Assembly: GCA_900546745.1 (NCBI GenBank) | Contig: URDT01000004.1 | Coordinates: 1-59,560 of the forward strand | Reading direction: 5' to 3' | DNA: 59,560 bases | DNA from: an uncultured Mycoplasmatota bacterium | GTDB taxonomy: Bacteria > Bacillota_I > Bacilli_A > RF39 > UBA660 | Shown here: positions 52,009 to 59,560 of the stretch, in pieces | How the letters are laid out: each line of letters begins with the position of its first letter | Numbering within the stretch: position 1 is the stretch's first letter | Program-made: the position numbers and the translations under genes | Notes under the pieces: model-generated | Told to the model about the DNA's origin: nothing | Databases searched by the model: none | The model's input: the letters and a program-made list of their open reading frames with translations, nothing else

Positions 52009-53130
52009 ATGAATATAGAAATTAAACAAGATATATTATTAGAAAACTTAAACTATGTAATAAGAGGAATATCTACAAAAAATATTATTCCAATTTTGAA
52101 CTGTATTAAATTTGAGTTAACTGATGAAGGTTTATACATGACAAGTACAGATAATGAAAGTGCTATTAGAACCTTTATTCCTAGCTCTAGTATTGAATCG
52201 ATTAATTCGATAGGAAAAATTGTTATTTCTGGAAAATATATTTATGATATTGTTAGGAAACTTCCTAATACTATTATAAAAATTGAAGAATTTATAGATA
52301 ATAAGATTAATATATCTACTTCTAATTCCTCTTTTGATTTAAATTGCAATAATGTTAATGAATTTCCAGAATTAGATTTAAGTGATAGTAAATATCCTTT
52401 CCAAATCACTAGAACTGCATTTAAAAAATTAGTAAAACAAACTTCTTTTGCAGCATCAACTCAAGAGAATCGTCCAGAATTTACAGGAATTAATTTCAAA
52501 ATTAACGAAAATTTATTAGAATGTACATCAACAGATTCCTATCGTTTAGCAAAAAAAGAAATAACATTAATGTCTAAATTAGAAGATTCTATTAATATTA
52601 TTATTCCAACTAGAAATTTGAATGAATTAGAAAAAATGCTTTCTGATAATGATAGACCTATTGAAATTCATATTTTTAATAACAAAGTTATATTTAAATT
52701 TGATAATATTATAGTGATGAGTCGTTTAATTAATGGTGAATATCCTGATACAAATCGATTAATTCCAACAGAATTTAAATTAACATTAACTATGAATTGG
52801 GAGGAATTTTATCAAGCAATTGATAGAGCTTCTCTTTTAACAAGTGAATTTGATAAAAATACTATTAAATTACATTATTCTAATGGAATAGTTGAAATTT
52901 CTTCAAATATTCCAGAAATCGGTCATGTAGAAGAAAAAATGAATGTAGAAGCAAATTCTACTGAAGAATTGAAAATTGCATTTTCATCAAAATATATGTT
53001 AGATGCGTTAAAGGCTGTGGAATGTGATAAAATTGCTGTAAAATTTAATGGAGAAGAAAAACCAATTATTATTAAAGATGTGGATAACAGTGATGTTACT
53101 CAATTGATTCTTCCGGTTAAAACATATTAA
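52009..53130 (+). CDS. dnaN: DNA polymerase III beta sliding clamp
   Basis: This 373-residue protein has the three-domain clamp fold: LNYVIRGISTKNIIPILNCI, FAASTQENRPEFTGINFKIN with TSTDSYRLAKKE (domain 2) and EKPIIIKDVDNSDVTQLILPVKTY at the end. AGGAGGT precedes the ATG. It confers processivity on replication. A terminator follows directly, so comK downstream is separate. Confidence 0.97.
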   Translation: MNIEIKQDILLENLNYVIRGISTKNIIPILNCIKFELTDEGLYMTSTDNESAIRTFIPSSSIESINSIGKIVISGKYIYDIVRKLPNTIIKIEEFIDNKINISTSNSSFDLNCNNVNEFPELDLSDSKYPFQITRTAFKKLVKQTSFAASTQENRPEFTGINFKINENLLECTSTDSYRLAKKEITLMSKLEDSINIIIPTRNLNELEKMLSDNDRPIEIHIFNNKVIFKFDNIIVMSRLINGEYPDTNRLIPTEFKLTLTMNWEEFYQAIDRASLLTSEFDKNTIKLHYSNGIVEISSNIPEIGHVEEKMNVEANSTEELKIAFSSKYMLDALKAVECDKIAVKFNGEEKPIIIKDVDNSDVTQLILPVKTY

Positions 53131-53153
53131 AATAGGAATTTTCCTATTTTTTT
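53129..53153 (+). terminator. Terminator of dnaN
   Basis: AAAATAGG and CCTATTTT around AATTTT, then TTTC. Includes the dnaN stop. Confidence 0.8.
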
Positions 53154-53230
53154 CTTTTTCAACAGAAATCGACATATCTAATGATTATAGTAGTAGCCAT
53201 TAGCTTTGCTAATTAGGGGGAGGTGGATAA

Positions 53231-53680
53231 ATGGATAATTATGAAATAAACAGGAAAACTATTGTAATTATTCCTTTATCAAACAATAAATCGAAAGTGG
53301 TAGAAGAGGATAGGGAATATATTGTATTAAAAAAATCAACAGAAATTGTAGACCATAGTTGTAGATATTTTGGAAGTTCTTTTCTTGGACGTCATGAAGG
53401 AACAAAAAATTTAATAGGTGTAAGTTATAAGACACCTATATTGATAGAAGAAACTAATAATATTATATTTTTTCCAACTAGTTCTTCTAGAGCAGATGAT
53501 TGCTATTGGATTTCTTTGGAACAAATTAATGATTATAATGATTATGAGGGAAATTCAAAAATTATTTTTAAAAATGGTTATGAATTAATTTTAAATATTT
53601 CAATAGGATCTTTAGAAAATCAAATTTTAAGATCAACTAGATTAGAATCAGTTATAAGAAAAAGAAGAAAAATAAGCTAA
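53231..53680 (+). CDS. comK: ComK-family competence transcription factor
   Basis: This 149-residue protein matches ComK: EDREYIVLKKSTEIVDHSCR, YFGSSFLGRHEGTKNLIGVS, then KTPILIEETNNIIFFPTSSS and DDCYWISLEQIN. In Bacillus, ComK binds A-boxes and switches on DNA-uptake genes. GGGAGGTG precedes the ATG. It occupies the slot between dnaN and recF where an S4-domain protein (YaaA) is usual. It has its own terminator. No com operon is in the window. The family call is good; the function in this organism is inferred. Confidence 0.85.
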   Translation: MDNYEINRKTIVIIPLSNNKSKVVEEDREYIVLKKSTEIVDHSCRYFGSSFLGRHEGTKNLIGVSYKTPILIEETNNIIFFPTSSSRADDCYWISLEQINDYNDYEGNSKIIFKNGYELILNISIGSLENQILRSTRLESVIRKRRKIS

Positions 53681-53696
53681 ATGCTTATTTTTTCTT
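53668..53696 (+). terminator. Terminator of comK
   Basis: AAAATAAGC and GCTTATTTT around five bases, followed by TT. Contains the stop codon. Confidence 0.8.
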
Positions 53697-53789
53697 TGAT
53701 TTTGTGATATAATTGTTTATAGGTACAGGTGTACTAAGAATAGTTATATTTTGAAAAATAGGCCATTTTATAAAAAAAGAAGGTGTATA

Positions 53790-54908
53790 ATGTATTTAAA
53801 AAATATAAATATTACAAATTTTCGTAATTACGATAACTTAGCATTGAGTTTAGAAAAAGGTATTAATATTATTTATGGAAAAAATGGCCAAGGAAAAACA
53901 AATTTATTAGAAAGTTTATATGTTTTAGGTTTAACTAAGTCACATCGTTCTTATATTGATAATAACTTATTAAAGACAGGAAAATCTTTTTTTAAAATAA
54001 GTGGAAATTTATATGATAAAAGTATCAAAACTAAATTAGAATTAATATTTAATGACGATGCTAAAAAATTAAAAGTTGATAATAATGAAATAAAAAAAAT
54101 TAATGATTATATTTCAAAAATGAATATAATCATTTTTTACCCAGATGATTTAACTTTAATAAAAGGATCACCCAGTGAAAGACGAAGATTTTTAAATTCA
54201 GAAATAAGTCAGTTATATCCTGATTATTTATCAATTTTAAATGACTATAATAAATTACTAAAAATGAGAAATGATTATTTAAAAAATAGTTACTTCGATG
54301 AAAATTATTTTGCTATTCTAACAAACTATTTAATCGATAAAGCTGCTATTATTTATCAATTGCGTTATAAATTTATTAATAAGTTAAATGAAAATATCTC
54401 TAATATTTATGAAAATTTATCAAATATTAAGGATTTTCATATTACTTATAAAACTTCTTTAAAATTTAAAGATTATAATAGAAACTTAATCAAAGAGAAA
54501 CTAAAAACTTCTTTTGAAGAAATATTTTCTAAAGAAAAAAAATATAAGGTAACTTTAATTGGTCCACATAGAGATGATCTAGATTTTTTAATCAAAAACG
54601 ATAATATTAAGAATTATGGATCTCAAGGCCAACAAAGAATGGCTATATTAGCAATAAAATTATCTGAAATTAAAATATTTTATCAATATAGAGGAAGTAA
54701 TCCAATTTTGCTTTTAGATGATGTCTTTAGTGAATTAGATAGAAAAAAGAAAAATAATTTGCTTAAATATATTAATCAAGATATGCAAACAATTATAACG
54801 ACGACAGATTTAAATAATATTAGTAAAAAAATTAGGAATGAATCAAAATTAATTGAAATAGAAAATGGTTCAATAAAAAAAATAACAGAGGTGAATAAAA
54901 ATGGATAA
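53790..54908 (+). CDS. recF: DNA repair and recombination protein RecF
   Basis: This 372-residue SMC-like ATPase starts at 53790 after AAGGTG. It has INITNFRNYDNLALSLEKGI, Walker A YGKNGQGKTNLLES, and the signature region GSQGQQRMAILAIKLSEIKI with LLLDDVFSELDRKKK. It loads RecA at gaps through RecO and RecR. An extended -10 (TGATATAAT) near 53707-53715 could drive recF-gyrB-gyrA. It overlaps gyrB by 8 bases. Confidence 0.96.
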   Translation: MYLKNINITNFRNYDNLALSLEKGINIIYGKNGQGKTNLLESLYVLGLTKSHRSYIDNNLLKTGKSFFKISGNLYDKSIKTKLELIFNDDAKKLKVDNNEIKKINDYISKMNIIIFYPDDLTLIKGSPSERRRFLNSEISQLYPDYLSILNDYNKLLKMRNDYLKNSYFDENYFAILTNYLIDKAAIIYQLRYKFINKLNENISNIYENLSNIKDFHITYKTSLKFKDYNRNLIKEKLKTSFEEIFSKEKKYKVTLIGPHRDDLDFLIKNDNIKNYGSQGQQRMAILAIKLSEIKIFYQYRGSNPILLLDDVFSELDRKKKNNLLKYINQDMQTIITTTDLNNISKKIRNESKLIEIENGSIKKITEVNKNG

Positions 54909-56826
54909 TAAAAATGAACATTATGATGCTTCGGATATTCAAGTCTTGGAAGGCTTAGAAGCTGTAAGAAAAAGACCAGGTATGTACATAGGAACTACTG
55001 ATGTAAAAGGTTTACATCATCTTGTGTGGGAAATTGTGGATAACTCTATTGATGAAGCTTTAGCTGGTTTTTGTAATAATATTGAAATTGTTATTAACAA
55101 AGATAATTCTATCACTGTAAAGGATAATGGTAGAGGAATTCCAGTAGGTGTTCATCCTAAAACAGGTATATCTACGGTTGAAACAGTTTACACAGTTTTA
55201 CATGCTGGTGGAAAATTTGGTGGTGGAGGATACAAAGTATCTGGAGGATTACATGGAGTAGGTGCTTCTGTTGTAAATGCCTTATCAAAATGGGTAACAG
55301 TTACAGTTTACAAAGAAGGAAAAATATATGAATGTAAATTCGCAAATGGTGGAAAAACAGTTCAAAAATTAACTGTAATTGGTGAATGTGAACAATCAAG
55401 AATGGGTACTACAGTTTCTTTTAAACCTGATCCTGATATTTTTGACACTGATATCTATGATTATGAAACATTAAAAGTTAGAACTCGTGAATTAGCCTTT
55501 TTAAATAAAGGATTAAAATTAACTTTGAGAGATGATCGTGATGATGAGGATACAACTGGTGAGACTTTCCATTACGAAGGTGGAATTAGTGAATATGTAA
55601 AGTATTTGAATAAAAATAAAACTCCAATTCATGATCAAATTATTCACCTTGAGGGTGAAGATTCTGGTGTAATGTTTGAAGTTGCTTTACAGTATAATGA
55701 TGGATATAGTGATAGCATTTATTCCTTTGTAAATAACATTAATACACACGATGGAGGAACTCATGAAGAAGGTGTCAAAAGAGCTTTAACTCGTATTATT
55801 AATAACTATGCTCGAAAAAATAAATTATTGAAAGAAAAAGATGACTCTTTAACAGGTGATGATGTTAAAGAAGGATTAACGATGATTGTTTCTTGTAAAC
55901 ATCCAAATCCTCAATTTGAGGGTCAAACAAAAGGAAGATTAGGAAATTCAGAAGTTCGTAAATTAGCAGATAATGTATTTTCCGAAGGATTTGAAAGATT
56001 TTTATTAGAAAATCCAGATACTGCTAAAATTATAGTGGAAAAAGCTACTGTTGCTTCACGAGCTAGAATGGCTGCTAAAAAGGCAAGAGAGGCAACTCGT
56101 AGAAAAACAGCATTAGATGGCTTTAATACAATAGGAAAACTTGCTGATTGTACAAGTAAAGATGCTTCTATTAGTGAGATTTTTATTGTGGAAGGAGATT
56201 CTGCCGGTGGATCCGCAAAAGACGCTAGAATTCCTAAAACTCAAGCTATTCTGCCTTTAAGAGGAAAAATTCTAAATGTGGAAAAAGCTAGATTAGATAA
56301 AGCTTTATCCAATGAGGAAATTAGGACAATTATAACTGCATTTGGAACGGGAATAGGTGACGAATTTGACTTAAGTAAATTGAGATATCATAAAATTGTT
56401 ATTATGACCGATGCTGATGTTGATGGATCCCATATTAGGATATTGTTATTAACGTTATTTTATCGTTTCTTTAGACCGATAGTAGAAGGTGGATATGTTT
56501 ATGCAGCACAACCTCCTTTATATAAAGTAATCAATGGTAAAAATATTAAATATGTGCTTACTGATGAGGAATTGGAAGAATATAGAAAAACACTTAGTCC
56601 TAATGCTAAACCAATTGTTCAACGTTTTAAAGGTTTAGGTGAAATGGACGCAATTGATTTGCGTGAGACAACAATGCATATAAATAATCGTGTTTTAAAA
56701 AGGGTAACGGTAGATGATGCAATAGCTGCAGATAAGGTATTTACTGATTTAATGGGGGATGATGTATTACCTCGTAAATCATTTATTGAAGAATATGCTA
56801 GTTTTGCAGAAATGTTGGATGTATAG
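54901..56826 (+). CDS. gyrB: DNA gyrase subunit B
   Basis: This 641-residue protein has a GHKL ATPase (EIVDNSIDEALAGFCNNIEI, DNGRGIPVGVHPKTG, GGLHGVGASVVNALS) and a TOPRIM domain (FIVEGDSAGGSAKDARIPKT, MTDADVDGSHI). It ends with the GyrB C-terminal tail (QRFKGLGEMDAIDLRETTMH). It supplies ATP hydrolysis for supercoiling. GAGGTGA precedes the ATG. Confidence 0.98.
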   Translation: MDNKNEHYDASDIQVLEGLEAVRKRPGMYIGTTDVKGLHHLVWEIVDNSIDEALAGFCNNIEIVINKDNSITVKDNGRGIPVGVHPKTGISTVETVYTVLHAGGKFGGGGYKVSGGLHGVGASVVNALSKWVTVTVYKEGKIYECKFANGGKTVQKLTVIGECEQSRMGTTVSFKPDPDIFDTDIYDYETLKVRTRELAFLNKGLKLTLRDDRDDEDTTGETFHYEGGISEYVKYLNKNKTPIHDQIIHLEGEDSGVMFEVALQYNDGYSDSIYSFVNNINTHDGGTHEEGVKRALTRIINNYARKNKLLKEKDDSLTGDDVKEGLTMIVSCKHPNPQFEGQTKGRLGNSEVRKLADNVFSEGFERFLLENPDTAKIIVEKATVASRARMAAKKAREATRRKTALDGFNTIGKLADCTSKDASISEIFIVEGDSAGGSAKDARIPKTQAILPLRGKILNVEKARLDKALSNEEIRTIITAFGTGIGDEFDLSKLRYHKIVIMTDADVDGSHIRILLLTLFYRFFRPIVEGGYVYAAQPPLYKVINGKNIKYVLTDEELEEYRKTLSPNAKPIVQRFKGLGEMDAIDLRETTMHINNRVLKRVTVDDAIAADKVFTDLMGDDVLPRKSFIEEYASFAEMLDV

Positions 56827-56835
56827 GAGGTTTTT

Positions 56836-59295
56836 ATGGATAGAATAATAGAAAAAAATATAGTACAAGAAGTAAAAGATTCCTTCTTAGAATATTCAAT
56901 GAGTGTAATCGTTTCTCGTGCTATTCCAGATTTAAGAGATGGATTAAAGCCAGTTCATCGTAGGATTTTATATTCAATGTATGAATCTGGGTATACTTCT
57001 GATAAACCACACCGTAAAAGTGCTAGAATTGTCGGAGATGTTATGGGAAAATATCATCCCCATGGAGATTCATCTATTTATGATGCAATGGTTCGTATGG
57101 CTCAACCATTTAGTTTTAGACATACATTAGTTGATGGTCATGGCAATTTTGGTAATATGGATGGGGACGGAGCAGCCGCAATGCGTTATACGGAAGCTCG
57201 ACTTTCTAAATTGTCTTTAGAAATGGTAAGAGATATTAATAAAGATACGGTTGATTTTGATAATAATTTTGATGAAACCGAGAAGGAGCCAACAATTTTG
57301 CCTTCTAGATTTCCTAATATTTTAGTAAATGGATCAATGGGAATTGCAGTTGGTATGGCGACTAATATTCCTCCACATAATTTAGGAGAAGTTATTGATG
57401 GATGTGTTGCTTATATCGACAATCCAGATATTGATACATTAGAATTAATGCAACATATTAAAGGTCCAGATTTTCCAACAGGAGGCATTATTTTAGGAAA
57501 TAGTGGAATTAAAAAGGCTTATGAAACTGGAAGAGGAAGTATTACTATTCGTGGAAGAGTAGAAATTGAAGAAAATAATGGCAAAAGTAGAATTATAGTT
57601 ACAGAACTTCCATATCAAGTAAACAAAAAAGAGTTTCAAGAACGTATAGGTCAATTGGTTAGAGAAAAAATTCTTGACGGAATAAGTGATTTACATGAAG
57701 AATCTAACTTAGAAAATCCTGTTCGAGTTGTAATTTATTTGAAAAAGGATGCAAATGCAAATGTTGTATTAAATAATTTATATAAGCATACTCAATTACA
57801 AATAACATATGGTATTAATTTATTGATGATTGATCAAAAGACTCCTAGAATTTTATCTTTAAAGGAAATTATTTCAAAATATATTGATTATCAAAAAGAA
57901 ATTATTATTAGAAGAACTAGATTTGATTTAAATAAGTGTGAAGCTAGGGTACATATTTTAGAAGGATTAAAAATAGCTTTAGATAATATTGATGAAGTAA
58001 TAAAAATTATAAAATCTTCTAAGACTGATGATATTGCAAAAGAACAATTAATGTCTAAATTTGCTTTAGATGTAATCCAATGTGAAGCAATATTAGAAAT
58101 GAAATTAAGAAGATTAACTGGTCTAGAAAAAGATAAAATAGAAAATGAATTAAAAGATTTATTACAACGTATTGAAGAATTGAAATCTATTTTGGCTTCT
58201 GAACAAAAAGTTCTAGATATTATCAAGCAAGAATTAATTGAAATTAAAAATAAATATGCTGATGATAGAAGAACAAATATTGACATGACTGCTATTGATT
58301 ATATTGAAGATGAATCTTTAATTCCAGTAGAAGATATCATTATAACACTTACAAATAATGGTTATATTAAACGTGTAAATAGTGAAAATTATAAATCACA
58401 AAATCGTGGTGGAGTTGGAATTAAAGGAATGGCAACAAATGAAGAAGATTTTGTTAAAAACATGATATCAATGACGACTCATGATTATATATTATTCTTT
58501 ACAAATAAAGGAAAAGTATATCGAATGAAAGGATATGAAGTTCCTTTATATAATAGACAATCCAAAGGATTACCAATTATTAATTTAATTCCAATTGATA
58601 AAAATGAAATTGTTACTGCAATGATTAGCATTTCAAATCAAGATAAAAACAGATATATGGTATTTTGTACACAAAATGGTTTAATTAAACGTACAGATAT
58701 TAGTGAGTTTGATAACATAAGAAATAATGGAAAATTAGCTATTACATTAAAAGAAGATGATAATTTAATTTCAGTAAAGAAAACAGATGGAAATAATGAA
58801 ATTTTAATTGCATCTTCTAACGGAAGAATGATACGTTTTGATGAATCTGAAATTAGAATAATGGGTAGAACTGCTTCTGGTGTAAAAGGAATTGATGTTG
58901 GTGATGGAATATGTGTTGGTTGTGAAATATCAGATCAAGAAAAACAAATTTTAGTTGTTACTGAAAATGGTTATGGTAAACAAACATTTATTGATGAATA
59001 TAGACTAACACATCGTGGTAGTAAGGGTGTCAAAGCCTTAAATGTAACTGATAAAAATGGTATGATGGTTGCTTTAAAATGTATTGATGTTGAAGATAAT
59101 TATGATGTTATGATTATTACCAATAGTGGTATTATTATGAAAATGCCTTTGGAACAAATTTCAACATTAAAACGTGCTACTCAAGGTGTTAGATTAATTA
59201 ATTTAAAAGATGATCAAAAAGTATCAACTGTTGCAGTTGTGGAAAAAGAAAATTTGACAGAATATAATGAAAGTGAATTATTTCCTGGGAAATAA
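56836..59295 (+). CDS. gyrA: DNA gyrase subunit A
   Basis: This 819-residue protein has the breakage-reunion domain (YSMSVIVSRAIPDLRDGLKP, catalytic Tyr in AAMRYTEARLSKL at about residue 119). The C-terminal beta-pinwheel follows with the GyrA-box variant QNRGGVG (about residue 525) where QRRGGKG is usual. GGAGGT precedes the ATG. The last codons, encoding ELFPGK, form a palindrome close to a Noc site. Confidence 0.98.
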   Translation: MDRIIEKNIVQEVKDSFLEYSMSVIVSRAIPDLRDGLKPVHRRILYSMYESGYTSDKPHRKSARIVGDVMGKYHPHGDSSIYDAMVRMAQPFSFRHTLVDGHGNFGNMDGDGAAAMRYTEARLSKLSLEMVRDINKDTVDFDNNFDETEKEPTILPSRFPNILVNGSMGIAVGMATNIPPHNLGEVIDGCVAYIDNPDIDTLELMQHIKGPDFPTGGIILGNSGIKKAYETGRGSITIRGRVEIEENNGKSRIIVTELPYQVNKKEFQERIGQLVREKILDGISDLHEESNLENPVRVVIYLKKDANANVVLNNLYKHTQLQITYGINLLMIDQKTPRILSLKEIISKYIDYQKEIIIRRTRFDLNKCEARVHILEGLKIALDNIDEVIKIIKSSKTDDIAKEQLMSKFALDVIQCEAILEMKLRRLTGLEKDKIENELKDLLQRIEELKSILASEQKVLDIIKQELIEIKNKYADDRRTNIDMTAIDYIEDESLIPVEDIIITLTNNGYIKRVNSENYKSQNRGGVGIKGMATNEEDFVKNMISMTTHDYILFFTNKGKVYRMKGYEVPLYNRQSKGLPIINLIPIDKNEIVTAMISISNQDKNRYMVFCTQNGLIKRTDISEFDNIRNNGKLAITLKEDDNLISVKKTDGNNEILIASSNGRMIRFDESEIRIMGRTASGVKGIDVGDGICVGCEISDQEKQILVVTENGYGKQTFIDEYRLTHRGSKGVKALNVTDKNGMMVALKCIDVEDNYDVMIITNSGIIMKMPLEQISTLKRATQGVRLINLKDDQKVSTVAVVEKENLTEYNESELFPGK

Positions 59296-59297
59296 TT
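59276..59297. promoter_or_regulatory. Noc-site-like palindrome overlapping the gyrA stop
   Basis: Arms AATTATTTCC and GGAAATAATT around TG, one base from the Noc consensus. It is built from the last gyrA codons and the stop. Confidence 0.6.
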
Positions 59298-59371
59298 AAG
59301 AGTAAATATAGTATTGTTTGGGAAATATTTCTTGTGGAAATTTTATTTATACAAATAAAAAAAATAGGCAG

Positions 59372-59391
59372 ATTATTTCCCGGGAAATAAT
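59372..59391. promoter_or_regulatory. Noc binding site (NBS)
   Basis: ATTATTTCCCGGGAAATAAT is a perfect 20-bp palindrome containing TATTTCCCGGGAAATA, the Noc site of Bacillus subtilis. Confidence 0.85.
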
Positions 59392-59477
59392 ATTTATAGT
59401 TATTTTGTAAGAAAATTTAGAAAAGGATAGAAAAACTTAAGTAATGTATTATGTTATAATCGGAGATAAAGTTTTTA

Positions 59478-59493
59478 TGTTTCACGTGAAACA
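59478..59493. promoter_or_regulatory. parS centromere site
   Basis: TGTTTCACGTGAAACA is the exact ParB recognition palindrome. It lies about 90 bp after the Noc site. Confidence 0.93.
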
Positions 59494-59545
59494 TTGTTTT
59501 CCACAATCTAAAAAAATATACATCATTAAAATAGTTTTACCTGTA

Positions 59546-59560
59546 TGTTTCACGTGAAAC
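59546..59560. promoter_or_regulatory. Second parS site, cut by the window edge
   Basis: TGTTTCACGTGAAAC is fifteen of sixteen parS bases; the last base falls outside the window. Confidence 0.85.

Overview
The window comes from an AT-rich, low-GC Gram-positive bacterium (Bacillota, class Bacilli) with the standard genetic code: TGA is a stop in many ATGA start/stop overlaps and TGG encodes Trp. It is an endospore former, since it carries SpoIIQ, SpoIID, SpoIIID, SpoIIR, WhiA, a YtaF/MntP-type protein, two CotF-type coat proteins and a CotJ operon. Compact genes, very AT-rich spacers and the mix of genes suggest a small-genome, probably gut-associated lineage near Erysipelotrichales or the RF39-like 'Tenericutes' Bacilli. 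That placement is an inference; no rRNA is present.

The replication origin lies at about 50.1-52.0 kb, between rpmH and dnaN. Genes right of it (dnaA, dnaN, a comK homolog, recF, gyrB, gyrA) read on the plus strand and almost all genes left of it read on the minus strand, so transcription is largely co-directional with replication. The left flank is the classical block rpmH-rnpA-yidC-khpB(jag)-HD protein-mnmE-mnmG-rsmG-noc. Two Noc-type palindromes and two parS sites sit within about 285 bp at the right edge.

Layout: 0-4.3 kb holds a truncated hypothetical gene, a broken small ORF, DUF1003, UbiB/AarF, a phasin-like protein, two CotF-type coat proteins and a small alarmone synthetase. 4.3-12.2 kb holds CIRCE-controlled clpB, a UvrD-like helicase, tRNA-His, the cotJ operon, a zinc-ribbon protein, a divergent pair of XRE regulators and typA. 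12.2-18.3 kb holds a secreted nuclease, YetF-like protein, TagO-like transferase, mbl, spoIIID, spoIIQ and spoIID. 18.3-27.3 kb holds gmk, rpiB, a FemX-flippase-FemX envelope cluster, rpmE, murA, mntP/ytaF and spoIIR. 27.4-37.0 kb holds rlmH, walJ, an M23 peptidase, dnaB, rplI, whiA, trxB, lgt, a YvlD-like protein and uvrB. 37.0-41.3 kb is the accessory part: three unrecognised genes separated by two decayed copies of the 5' end of uvrB, then a frameshifted collagen-like gene.

Most unusual points: (1) the uvrB 5' fragments, which look like scars of repeated insertion at uvrB; (2) the Noc-site/parS module after gyrA together with Noc half-sites inside the noc promoter; (3) comK between dnaN and recF; (4) a dense run of DnaA-box-like sequences in noc-rsmG-mnmG-mnmE; (5) a poly-A frameshift in the collagen-like gene; (6) a palindrome shared by the XRE intergenic region and the phasin/ubiB operon.
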